Assembly (NCBI GenBank): GCA_018399515.1
Contig: JAGYOB010000112.1
Location: 1-14,290 of the forward strand
DNA length: 14,290 bases
Source of the DNA: Candidatus Nanopelagicales bacterium
GTDB taxonomy: Bacteria > Actinomycetota > Actinomycetes > S36-B12
Reading direction: 5' to 3'
The notes beneath the pieces are model-generated. The model made no database searches. It was not told the origin of the DNA and saw only the letters and a list, made by a program, of their open reading frames with translations. Position numbers and translations under genes: made by a program. Shown here piece by piece: positions 6,100-13,364 of this stretch (its first letter is position 1; each line of letters begins with the position of its first letter).

Positions 6100-7575
6100 A
6101 TGCCCTACACCTCTGCACCCCACGTTCTCGTTCTTGATTCGACCGGCCTCGGTGACCGCAGTTACCTCGCTCACGACGGTGTGCACGCCTTAGTCGTCGA
6201 CCCCCAGCGCGATATCGATCGCGTCGAAGCACTGCTCGCCGAACATGGGTTGACCCTCACGCACGTTGCTGAGACCCACATTCACAACGACTACGTCACC
6301 GGTGGCCTGGAGTTGGCTCGCCGCCACGGTGCGACCTACGTCGTCCCCGGTGATGTCGATCTCGCCTATGACGGCCTCGCGGTTGGTGACGGCGATTCCT
6401 TCACCGTCGGCGACATGACCGTCGATGTCATCCACACTCCCGGGCATACCCCCCACCACGTGTCTTTCGCTGTTCGCAAGGACGACCACCTCGGCGCGGT
6501 GTTCACCGGTGGCTCGTTGCTGTACGGCAGTGTCGGCCGTCCCGATCTCGTCGCCCCCGATCTCGCTGTCAAGCAGGCCCATGATCAGTGGCATTCGGCG
6601 CACCGTCTCGCCGAGCGGCTCGAAGATGAGACGCCGATCTACCCGACGCACGGTTTCGGCTCATTCTGCGCGGCCACCCAGGCCCAGGGCCTGTCATCGA
6701 CCATCGGCAACGAGAAAGTCATCAACCCCGCGTTCACCGAGGCCGAGGAGCAGTTCGTGCAGGCGATCCTGGCCGGTCTCGACGTGTTCCCCGCCTACTA
6801 CGCGCACATGGGTCCGGCCAATGCTGCCGGCCCGGTTGATGTCGACCTGGCAATCCCCGAGCAGGCGGATCCGGCTGTGCTGCGCGAGCGGATCATGCGC
6901 GGTGAGTGGGTCGTCGACCTGCGCTCACGTGAGGTGTTCGCGGCTGGTCACGTCCCCGGCGCGGTGAACTTCGATCTCGATGGCGCGTTCATCAACTACC
7001 TGGCCTGGATGATGCCGTGGGGCACTCCGGTCACCCTGTTGGGGTCCACCCCCGAGCAGGTTCACGCCGCGCATCGCGAACTTGTGCGCGTGGGCATCGA
7101 TAACGCTGTGGGCCAGGCGACCGGAGGCCCGGACTTCTGGCTGGAGAATCCCGCTGCCGCCCAGCGCATGGAGCAGGTGGATTTCCATGGAGTCGCGGCC
7201 GCGTTAGCCGCCGATCCCGATGCCTACCTGATGGACACCCGCCAGATTCTCGAATGGGAGGGCGGCCACGTCGCCGGTGCGGTGTTCATGCCGTTCTATG
7301 AGGTCCTCGACCGCCTGAACGAGATCCCGCGCGATAAGCCCGCCTACGTCTACTGCGGGTCGGGCTACCGCGCCGCTGCTGTCGCTTCGCTGCTGCAGAA
7401 CGAGGGCTTCACCAACATCGTGCATGTCAACGACGACTTCCCCAACGCCGCTGGTGCGGGACTGGAGATCGTCGCCGAGGCCGCCCCGGCGCGCGAGCCG
7501 GGTTGGACCTGGATCGCCTCGCGGTCCACGGTGCGCGAATACAGCCCTCGTACGGCGGCCGACACCAAAGGCTGA
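6100..7575 (+). CDS. MBL-fold protein with two rhodanese domains (persulfide dioxygenase/CstB-like)
   Basis: This 491-residue cytoplasmic protein combines a metallo-beta-lactamase domain (about 7-245) with two rhodanese domains (about 255-345 and 360-460). The arrangement is that of persulfide-handling enzymes related to ETHE1 and CstB. The MBL motif reads THIHNDYVTGG: His60, His62 and Asp64 are present, but Tyr65 replaces the usual His. His116 is in TPGHTP. The usual TGD metal ligand is TGG here (Gly138). PTHGFGSFC (His184) ends the domain. The first rhodanese domain has DLRSREVFAAGHVPGA but no active-site Cys (LLGSTPEQ). The second has the loop CGSGYR with Cys419, so only it should carry sulfur. 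The start has AGGAG 6 nt upstream. Persulfide or thiosulfate chemistry is the likely role, but the altered metal site leaves dioxygenase activity in doubt. Confidence 0.88.
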   Translation: MPYTSAPHVLVLDSTGLGDRSYLAHDGVHALVVDPQRDIDRVEALLAEHGLTLTHVAETHIHNDYVTGGLELARRHGATYVVPGDVDLAYDGLAVGDGDSFTVGDMTVDVIHTPGHTPHHVSFAVRKDDHLGAVFTGGSLLYGSVGRPDLVAPDLAVKQAHDQWHSAHRLAERLEDETPIYPTHGFGSFCAATQAQGLSSTIGNEKVINPAFTEAEEQFVQAILAGLDVFPAYYAHMGPANAAGPVDVDLAIPEQADPAVLRERIMRGEWVVDLRSREVFAAGHVPGAVNFDLDGAFINYLAWMMPWGTPVTLLGSTPEQVHAAHRELVRVGIDNAVGQATGGPDFWLENPAAAQRMEQVDFHGVAAALAADPDAYLMDTRQILEWEGGHVAGAVFMPFYEVLDRLNEIPRDKPAYVYCGSGYRAAAVASLLQNEGFTNIVHVNDDFPNAAGAGLEIVAEAAPAREPGWTWIASRSTVREYSPRTAADTKG

Positions 7576-7585
7576 GCCCAGCACC

Positions 7586-7591
7586 TACGAT
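7586..7591 (+). promoter_or_regulatory. -10 box of a possible leaderless promoter for the PatB/MalY-like gene
   Basis: TACGAT matches TANNNT and ends exactly 6 nt before the ATG at 7598. The 22-nt gap holds no Shine-Dalgarno sequence. This spacing is typical of leaderless actinobacterial transcripts. No clear -35 box is visible. Confidence 0.42.
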
Positions 7592-7597
7592 CGGCGC

Positions 7598-8761
7598 ATG
7601 ACCGGCGATCACGACGTCACCAGCACCATCGACAGACTTCGTGCTGAGCGCACGAGCGCTAAATGGCGGGCGTACGACGCCGATGTCCTGCCGGCGTGGA
7701 TCGCCGAGATGGACCTCGATCTCGCACCCTGCGTGGCGCAGGCACTGCATGGTGCGATCGACCGCGGGGATACCGGCTATCGCTGGAATGGCGATCTGCC
7801 TGAGTCCCTGGTTCAGTTCAGCGATCGTCGTTTCGGCTGGTCATTCCCGACTGAGCACGTCGTGGTGCTGCAAGATGTGCTCACGGGGATGGCAGAGGCG
7901 ATGCGCGCCTTCACCGGGGAACGGGACTCGGTGGTCATCACACCACCGATCTATCCCCCGTTCTTCAACGTGACGCGGTCTATCGCCAAACGAGGCATCG
8001 TCGAGGTGCCCCTGTTTGGCGATGCGTTCGATCTCGACGGTCTGGACTCGGCGTTCGCGCGACCGGAGGTCACCGCGTTCTTGATGTGCCATCCGCACAA
8101 TCCCACCGGTCACGTCGCTGATGTCCAGACGCTGCGCACCATTGCCGAGCTCGCTCGCAAGCACGGTGTGACCGTTATCAGCGATGAAATCTGGGCTCCG
8201 CTGACCTGGGGAGATGAGTCGTTCACGCCGTATCTGTCCATCGATTCCGAGCTCACCGCGCCCGATGTCGCCCTCGTGTCAGCATCCAAGGCGTTCAACC
8301 TCGCAGGGTTGAAGTGCGCGCAGATCGTGGCCGGCAGCACTCAGACCGCCCAGAGGCTACGCGAGGCGATTCCCATGGAAGTCACCTACGGCACCGGGCA
8401 CCTCGGCATCATCGCGAGCATCACTGCCTACCGCGAGGGTGATGCGTGGTTGGCCGACACCGTCGATCTGCTCGCGTCCAACATGCGCCTGCTCGAGCAG
8501 GAATTGGCTGCAGCGCTTCCCGAAATCGCCTTCCACGCACCTGCTGCGACCTATCTGGCCTGGCTGGACTGTCGTGCATTGGAACTCGGTGACGATCCAG
8601 CGGCGGTTTTCCTCGAGCGTGGCCGGGTGGCGTTCAATGCCGGGCACCTGTACGGCGATGTCGGGAAGGGATTCGTGCGCGTCAACATCGCCACCGATCC
8701 GCAGATCGTCGTCGAGATCGTCAACCGCATGTCTGAGGCCGTGGCCAGCACCTGGGAATGA
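7598..8761 (+). CDS. PLP-dependent C-S lyase / aminotransferase, PatB/MalY type
   Basis: This is a 387-residue fold-type I PLP enzyme of the MalY/PatB branch, which cleaves cystathionine or cysteine conjugates to a thiol (or H2S), pyruvate and ammonia. The N terminus PAWIAEMDLDLAP and DTGYRW are characteristic of the branch. NPTGHV supplies Asn168, ISDEIW supplies Asp196, and SASKAFNLAGLK supplies the PLP-binding Lys231. The C-terminal FVRVNIA contains the carboxylate-binding Arg361. The frame is open upstream to 7424, but that part lies inside the MBL-rhodanese gene and has no family similarity, so I chose the ATG at 7598. It follows the MBL-rhodanese gene after 22 nt on the same strand. That fits a shared sulfur role, since the enzyme can release H2S. 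A plain aminotransferase role cannot be excluded. Confidence 0.9.
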   Translation: MTGDHDVTSTIDRLRAERTSAKWRAYDADVLPAWIAEMDLDLAPCVAQALHGAIDRGDTGYRWNGDLPESLVQFSDRRFGWSFPTEHVVVLQDVLTGMAEAMRAFTGERDSVVITPPIYPPFFNVTRSIAKRGIVEVPLFGDAFDLDGLDSAFARPEVTAFLMCHPHNPTGHVADVQTLRTIAELARKHGVTVISDEIWAPLTWGDESFTPYLSIDSELTAPDVALVSASKAFNLAGLKCAQIVAGSTQTAQRLREAIPMEVTYGTGHLGIIASITAYREGDAWLADTVDLLASNMRLLEQELAAALPEIAFHAPAATYLAWLDCRALELGDDPAAVFLERGRVAFNAGHLYGDVGKGFVRVNIATDPQIVVEIVNRMSEAVASTWE

Positions 8762-8821
8762 CTGCCTCGACACCCGCTGTAGGGCTCGTGCTGATCGCCG
8801 GAGTCGTGGGAGGATCCACGG

Positions 8822-9805
8822 ATGCGTGCCGTCGTCATCAGTGAACACTCAGGTCCTGCCTCGCTCACCATTCGCGATGTCGAGGACCCGGGCTTGACAC
8901 ACGAGCTCGGTGGCCCAGCCGTGGCGCTCGATGTACATGCGGCTGGAGTCTCCTTCCCTGAACTGCTGCAGACCCGCGGGCTGTATCAGCATTCACCGGA
9001 GTTGCCGTTCGTTCCCGGCTTGGAAGCGGCTGGCGTCATTCGCGAGGCGCCGGCGGACAGCGGCTTCGCCGTGGGGGATCGTGTGATGGCGTTCACGAAC
9101 GTCGGGGGGCAGGCTGAAATCGCCGTTGCTCCGGCGGCTATGACGTTCGCGCTCCCTGACGGTATGGACTTCGCCGAGGGAGCCGCCACGATCTTAAATA
9201 TGCACACGGCCTATTTCGCCCTGGTCATGCGCGGGCGGCTGCGACCGGGCGAAATCGTGATGGTGCATGGCGCTGCCGGAGGTCTGGGGAGTTGCCTGGT
9301 GAGTATCGCCGCGGCACTGGGAGCGCAGGTGATCGCCGTGGTGTCCACTGAGCACAAGGCGGATTTCGCGCGCGAGGCTGGTGCGCATCATGCAGTTCTG
9401 GCGAATGATCAGTGGGCGACATCGGTGCGCGAGATCGCTCCCGGTGGCGTAGACATCGTCTGCGATCCCGTCGGCGGTGATCGCACAACAGACTCGCTAC
9501 GTCTCCTGCGAGCCCAGGGTCGCTACGTCGTCCTCGGCTTCACCGCCGGGGATATCCCACAGGTGCGCGTCAATCGACTCCTGTTGAACAACCTCGATGT
9601 CGTCGGTGCTGGATGGGGCGCATTCGTCCGGCAGGATCCGGTGGCCTTCCGCGCGATCGGTGATGCGGTCGGGCAGTTGCTCGAGCAGGGGGTGCGACCG
9701 ATGGTCGGTCATCGTGTCCCACTCGACGGTGCGATCACCGCGTACGAGCTGCTGGAATCCCGGCAGGCTCTGGGCAAGGTCGTACTCGAATTCCCCGGTG
9801 ATTGA
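8822..9805 (+). CDS. NADPH:quinone oxidoreductase-like MDR protein (zinc-free)
   Basis: This is a 327-residue medium-chain dehydrogenase/reductase of the quinone oxidoreductase type, probably a cytoplasmic NADPH-dependent reductase of quinones or enones. The N-terminal GroES-like domain has AAGVSFPELLQTRGLY and FVPGLEAAGVI (about 63-73). The catalytic zinc Cys is replaced (VSFPE) and the structural four-Cys lobe is absent, so no zinc is expected. The Rossmann domain starts with VMVHGAAGGLGS (about 146-157). DPVGGDRT and GRYVVLGFTAGDIP follow in family order, and the C terminus ends in QALGKVVLEF. GGGAGG lies 8 nt before the ATG. The gene is 60 nt downstream of the PatB/MalY-like gene and overlaps the next gene by 8 nt, so it is probably cotranscribed with that kinase. 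The substrate cannot be read from sequence. Confidence 0.9.
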   Translation: MRAVVISEHSGPASLTIRDVEDPGLTHELGGPAVALDVHAAGVSFPELLQTRGLYQHSPELPFVPGLEAAGVIREAPADSGFAVGDRVMAFTNVGGQAEIAVAPAAMTFALPDGMDFAEGAATILNMHTAYFALVMRGRLRPGEIVMVHGAAGGLGSCLVSIAAALGAQVIAVVSTEHKADFAREAGAHHAVLANDQWATSVREIAPGGVDIVCDPVGGDRTTDSLRLLRAQGRYVVLGFTAGDIPQVRVNRLLLNNLDVVGAGWGAFVRQDPVAFRAIGDAVGQLLEQGVRPMVGHRVPLDGAITAYELLESRQALGKVVLEFPGD

Positions 9806-10613
9806 TAGTGCGCCGGCTCCGCATGTGCGCTTCGAGCGCCGTGCGGGTCGCTACGTCGTGGTCAAGACCGGGCAACGTGTCGACCTGCAGCGCGAGGCTC
9901 GCGCTCTGACCGATCTGGGTAGTACCACCGTTGAACTGATCGACATTGTCGAAATCGATGCGGAGGCAGCGGAACTGGTCACGGCCCGTGTGCTGCCCGG
10001 TGATGACCTGCGACCTCTGGCACGTGCCGATGACGATAGGGCAACCCGCATCGTCGCCGAACTGATCGCCGCCATGCGGATCGGGCAGAATGCTGAACGC
10101 GAGGCGATAACGTCGCTGCCCCGGCTCGATGGCGTTCTCGAACCACTGCGACGGTGCCGAGATCCGCGGTTGCCGGCAGCATTGCGTGATGCTGCACTCC
10201 ACCTCGGCGAAGAACTGGTGAGTTTGACCGATGAGATCGTGCTCCACGGTGACCTGCAACATCGCAATATCGCTCGGTGGGTGAACGGCGATGTGCAGGA
10301 ATGGAAGGTGATCGATCCGCACGGCTGGGTGGGGGATGCCTGTTTTGAGTCCGTTGCCGTGCTGGTGGCTCCGGAGAGCCTGCTGCTGGGAACTGATGTG
10401 ATCGATGCTCGGGGCATGTCGGGCGCTCCGCTCGAGCGGCGCACTCGAAGGCGAATCGACATCATCGTGGAGTTGACCGGGGATGATCCGGATCGGTTGC
10501 TGGCCTGGGCGTTCGTAGGTGCCGTCATCGCCGAGGCGCGGATGCTCAACGAATACGACCTCGTGCACGGCGCCCCGCTGGCTTTGGCGCAGATGCTTGC
10601 GCGTGTCCCCTAG
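9798..10613 (+). CDS. Aminoglycoside/hydroxyurea phosphotransferase-like kinase
   Basis: This is a 271-residue predicted small-molecule kinase of the APH fold, closest in pattern to the streptomycin 6-/hydroxyurea phosphotransferase family. It shows VVKTG with a candidate ATP-binding Lys23 and QREARAL with Glu33. VLHGDLQHRNI provides His150, catalytic Asp152 and Asn157. KVIDPHGWVGDACFE provides the metal-binding Asp173, and IDPxGxxGD is typical of this family. An in-frame extension to 9597 lies wholly inside the upstream gene. I chose the GTG at 9798, which overlaps the oxidoreductase stop (GTGATTGA, 8 nt) and implies coupled translation. No distinct ribosome binding site is seen, and a GTG at 9825 is possible. 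The physiological substrate is unknown; family membership alone does not show antibiotic resistance. Confidence 0.82.
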   Translation: MIDSAPAPHVRFERRAGRYVVVKTGQRVDLQREARALTDLGSTTVELIDIVEIDAEAAELVTARVLPGDDLRPLARADDDRATRIVAELIAAMRIGQNAEREAITSLPRLDGVLEPLRRCRDPRLPAALRDAALHLGEELVSLTDEIVLHGDLQHRNIARWVNGDVQEWKVIDPHGWVGDACFESVAVLVAPESLLLGTDVIDARGMSGAPLERRTRRRIDIIVELTGDDPDRLLAWAFVGAVIAEARMLNEYDLVHGAPLALAQMLARVP

Positions 10614-10635
10614 GACGGTGGTGTTCGGGTTCGTG

Positions 10636-11646
10636 CTAGGCGTTGGAGAATTCCAGAATGGTCGTTGCGGTGTAACGATCCCCCGGGCGTAGGACACACT
10701 CGCCGAGGTCGGGTTGATTCGGGGCATCGGGTGCGCGCTGGGCTTCGAGGGATACTGATTCATGCACCTCGAATGGGGCCTTCAATCCGTTACCGGTGTA
10801 CACCTGAAGACCGGGCGCGTCACTGCTGACGCGTAGTCGACGTCCAACTCCTGGCGCGTGCAGTTCAGCGACCTTGCGCATGCCCTCGCCGTCGGGCAGG
10901 TAGCAGGTGTCCAGGCCGCCGGTGGCGTCGATAACGGGTGCCAGGTGCGTTGATTCACGCAGATCGAACAGTGTGTCGGCGACCTTATCGACACCGTCGG
11001 GGATTCCGGTGTCGTCGGTGACGAGACGTCGACTCGCGGGGACCTGCAGATAGTGCGCATTCACCGATGAAGAGCCGGCGAGGTTCCAATACCCGTGATT
11101 GGCCATGCTGATCACGGTCGGTGAGTCGGTGACCGCGGAGTAGTCGATCGTGATCGAGTCGGTCGAGATCTCGTAGATCGATTGCGCCATCACCGTGCCG
11201 GGGAAACCCATGTCGCCGTCGGGGCTGGTCAATTCCATGGTGATCGTGGCGAGGTCCTCGTCATCGACGACATCGACGACATCCCAGACGCACCGATCGA
11301 AACCACGCTGGCCGCCGTGCAGAGTGTTGCCGTCCTTATTGGCATCGAGGCGGTGTTCGACCCCATCGAGGATGAATCGTGCCCGCGCGATGCGGTTGGC
11401 GTAACGACCGAGGGTGCCGCCGAGGTGGGGATTGCGCGAGGGATCGGCATGGTCAGCGGGTGTGGGTAGGTGCAGGTGGACGTGGCCGAGAACCCCCTGG
11501 GTGTCGGGTACTTCGACGGTGCGGATCGCGGCACCGAGAGTGAGTAGCTGGACCCGCAAGGACCCTAGATCCACGTCGATGGATTCGAACGCGATCTCCG
11601 AGTCGTCGGAAACAGACGCGGTGATCAACTCGCGAGTGATGGTCAT
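10636..11646 (-). CDS. galM: Aldose 1-epimerase (galactose mutarotase)
   Basis: This enzyme interconverts alpha and beta anomers of galactose or glucose, usually feeding the Leloir pathway in the cytoplasm. The 336-residue protein has all family landmarks: GRYANRIARARF with Arg81, GNTLHGG with His110, and SPDGDMGFPG (141-150). NHGYWNL carries the catalytic acid His184. GLDTCYL carries Asp246, followed by LQVYTGN, and the base Glu301 is in SLEAQRAPDAPNQPD. The ATG overlaps the pgm stop as ATGA, and GGAGGAG lies 7 nt upstream inside pgm, so the two are translationally coupled. The gene ends 22 nt from the stop of the convergent kinase gene, and no terminator hairpin is evident in that gap. Confidence 0.95.
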   Translation of the reverse strand: MTITRELITASVSDDSEIAFESIDVDLGSLRVQLLTLGAAIRTVEVPDTQGVLGHVHLHLPTPADHADPSRNPHLGGTLGRYANRIARARFILDGVEHRLDANKDGNTLHGGQRGFDRCVWDVVDVVDDEDLATITMELTSPDGDMGFPGTVMAQSIYEISTDSITIDYSAVTDSPTVISMANHGYWNLAGSSSVNAHYLQVPASRRLVTDDTGIPDGVDKVADTLFDLRESTHLAPVIDATGGLDTCYLPDGEGMRKVAELHAPGVGRRLRVSSDAPGLQVYTGNGLKAPFEVHESVSLEAQRAPDAPNQPDLGECVLRPGDRYTATTILEFSNA

Positions 11647-13310
11647 GCCTCGTCTCCTCCGGTCGTTAGGGCCGCATCGACGGCATCGCGTGCCGCCTGC
11701 TGAATCTGACCCAGGTGGTCAGCTCCGAGGAAACTCTCGGCGTAGATCTTGTAGACGTCCTCTGTTCCCGACGGTCGGGCGGCGAACCATGAATTGGCAG
11801 TGATGACTTTGATTCCGCCCAGCGGGGCGCCGTTCCCGGGCGCATGGGTCAGCACCGACTCGATGGGCTCGCCGGCGATCTCGCTGACGTGGATGCGATC
11901 GGGGGTAAGCGCGGCCAGGATCGCTTTCTGCTCTCGCGTGGCGGATGCATCAATGCGTGCATACGCGGGTGCGCCGAAGCGGTGCGTGAGTTCGCGGTAG
12001 TGCGCAGACGGAGATGAACCCGTAGTTGCGAGGATCTCGCTGGCCAGGAGCCCCAGAATGATGCCATCCTTGTCGGTTGTCCAGGTGCTGCCGTCGCGAC
12101 GCAGGAAGGACGCGCCTGCGCTCTCCTCACCTCCGAAACCCAGCGATCCGTCGAGCAGTCCGGGGACGAACCATTTGAAACCCACCGGCACTTCGAACAG
12201 GGTGCGATCAAGATCGGCGGTCACGCGGTCGATCATCGACGAGCTCACCATCGTCTTGCCGACACCGGCGGATGACGGCCACCCATCACGTTGGCGATAC
12301 AGGTAATCGGTGGCGACGGCGAGGAAATGATTCGGATTCATCAATCCGTCGTCAGGGGTGACGATCCCGTGTCGGTCGGAATCGGCATCGTTGCCCGTCG
12401 TGATGTCGAATGCCGATCGATTGTCGATCAACGAGGACATGGCGAAGGGGGAGGAGCAGTCCATGCGGATCTGGCCATCCCAGTCGACGGTCATGAATCG
12501 CCAGGTGGGATCGACGCGCGGATTGATCACCGTCAGATCCAGGTGGTGTCGCTCGGCGATCGCCGTCCAGTAGGCGACGCTTGCTCCGCCCAGCGGGTCA
12601 GCGCCGATGCGGACACCGGCGGCGCGGATCGCATCGATGTCGACCACATTCGGTAGATCGTCGACGTACGTACCCAGAAAGTCGTAGTGATGAGTCGAGT
12701 TCGCTGCGAATGCTCGTGAGAGCGTAAGCCGGCGAACACCCTCGAGACCGGCGGCGAGGAGTTCGTTCGCCCGGTTCTGGATCGCCGTGGTGATGTCGGA
12801 TCCGGCTGGTCCGCCGTCGGGAGGGTTGTACTTGAATCCACCATCGCGAGGCGGGTTGTGCGACGGCGTGATCACGATGCCATCGGCTCGACCGGGATCG
12901 GTAGGGCTGCGTCCGATGTTGTGCTTGACGATGGCGTGGGAGATCGCGGGGGTCGGGGTGAGCGCATCGGGGTCATCGATCAAGACGGTCACGCCGTGCG
13001 CAGCGAGGACCTCCAGGGTGGTCGCCCAGGCCGGCCTGCTGAGGGCATGGCTGTCCCGGCCGAGGAACAGGGGGCCGGCGATCCCCTGGGCTTTACGGTG
13101 CTCGCAGATCGCCTGGGTGATCGCAGCGATGTGGTCATCGGTGAACGCCGCATCGAATGCCGAGCCTCGGTGTCCGGAGGTGCCGAACGCCACCCGCTGC
13201 TCGGGAACGCCGGGATCAGGATGGCCCGTGTAGTACGCGGTCACGAGGGCCGCGGGGTCGATCAGATCATCCTCGGTCGCACTGAGCCCAGCTCGCGGAT
13301 GCACCGTCAT
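11643..13310 (-). CDS. pgm: Phosphoglucomutase, alpha-D-glucose phosphate-specific
   Basis: This enzyme interconverts glucose 1-phosphate and glucose 6-phosphate, linking glycolysis with glycogen, trehalose and cell-wall sugar synthesis. The 555-residue protein aligns by eye along its whole length with E. coli Pgm and even better with the mycobacterial enzyme. Landmarks are VAFGTSGHRGSAFD (40-53) and the active-site phosphoserine Ser150 in TPSHNPPRDGG. The metal loop NDADSDRHG holds Asp308, Asp310 and Asp312. Sugar-binding GGEESAGASFLR (393-404) and the phosphate-binding ARPSGTEDVYKIY (511-523) follow. An open frame continues upstream to 13529, but it crosses the divergent pyc gene. The ATG at 13310 (MTVHPRAG) matches family N termini; the ATG at 13319 (MAVMTVHPRAG) is possible, and neither has a strong ribosome binding site. 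It is cotranscribed with galM. Confidence 0.95.
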   Translation of the reverse strand: MTVHPRAGLSATEDDLIDPAALVTAYYTGHPDPGVPEQRVAFGTSGHRGSAFDAAFTDDHIAAITQAICEHRKAQGIAGPLFLGRDSHALSRPAWATTLEVLAAHGVTVLIDDPDALTPTPAISHAIVKHNIGRSPTDPGRADGIVITPSHNPPRDGGFKYNPPDGGPAGSDITTAIQNRANELLAAGLEGVRRLTLSRAFAANSTHHYDFLGTYVDDLPNVVDIDAIRAAGVRIGADPLGGASVAYWTAIAERHHLDLTVINPRVDPTWRFMTVDWDGQIRMDCSSPFAMSSLIDNRSAFDITTGNDADSDRHGIVTPDDGLMNPNHFLAVATDYLYRQRDGWPSSAGVGKTMVSSSMIDRVTADLDRTLFEVPVGFKWFVPGLLDGSLGFGGEESAGASFLRRDGSTWTTDKDGIILGLLASEILATTGSSPSAHYRELTHRFGAPAYARIDASATREQKAILAALTPDRIHVSEIAGEPIESVLTHAPGNGAPLGGIKVITANSWFAARPSGTEDVYKIYAESFLGADHLGQIQQAARDAVDAALTTGGDEA

Positions 13311-13352
13311 GACCGCCATCTTGCCGGGTTCTGTGCGTCGGGCGTGTATCGC

Positions 13353-13358
13353 TAGGGT
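13353..13358 (+). promoter_or_regulatory. -10 box of a possible leaderless promoter for pyc
   Basis: TAGGGT fits TANNNT and ends 6 nt before the GTG at 13365, so transcription could begin at the start codon itself. The overlapping AGGGTGA (13354-13360) could instead act as a Shine-Dalgarno sequence in a longer transcript. The sequence alone does not decide between them. Confidence 0.38.
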
Positions 13359-13364
13359 GAATTC

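Noticed and set aside
7424..7597. A 58-codon N-terminal extension of the PatB/MalY-like gene
   Set aside because: It lies inside the MBL-rhodanese gene in another frame and reads as Arg/Pro-rich shadow sequence.
9597..9797. A 67-codon N-terminal extension of the APH-like kinase
   Set aside because: It lies entirely inside the oxidoreductase gene and is low-quality shadow sequence; the GTG at 9798 fits the kinase fold.
9798..10613. Calling the kinase a streptomycin or hydroxyurea resistance gene
   Set aside because: Only the general APH motifs are visible, and the family has many chromosomal members of unknown substrate. Nothing nearby suggests a resistance element.
13027..13038. Perfect 12-nt palindrome CAGGCCGGCCTG
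   Set aside because: It lies in the middle of pgm with no promoter nearby; short GC palindromes of this kind are expected by chance.
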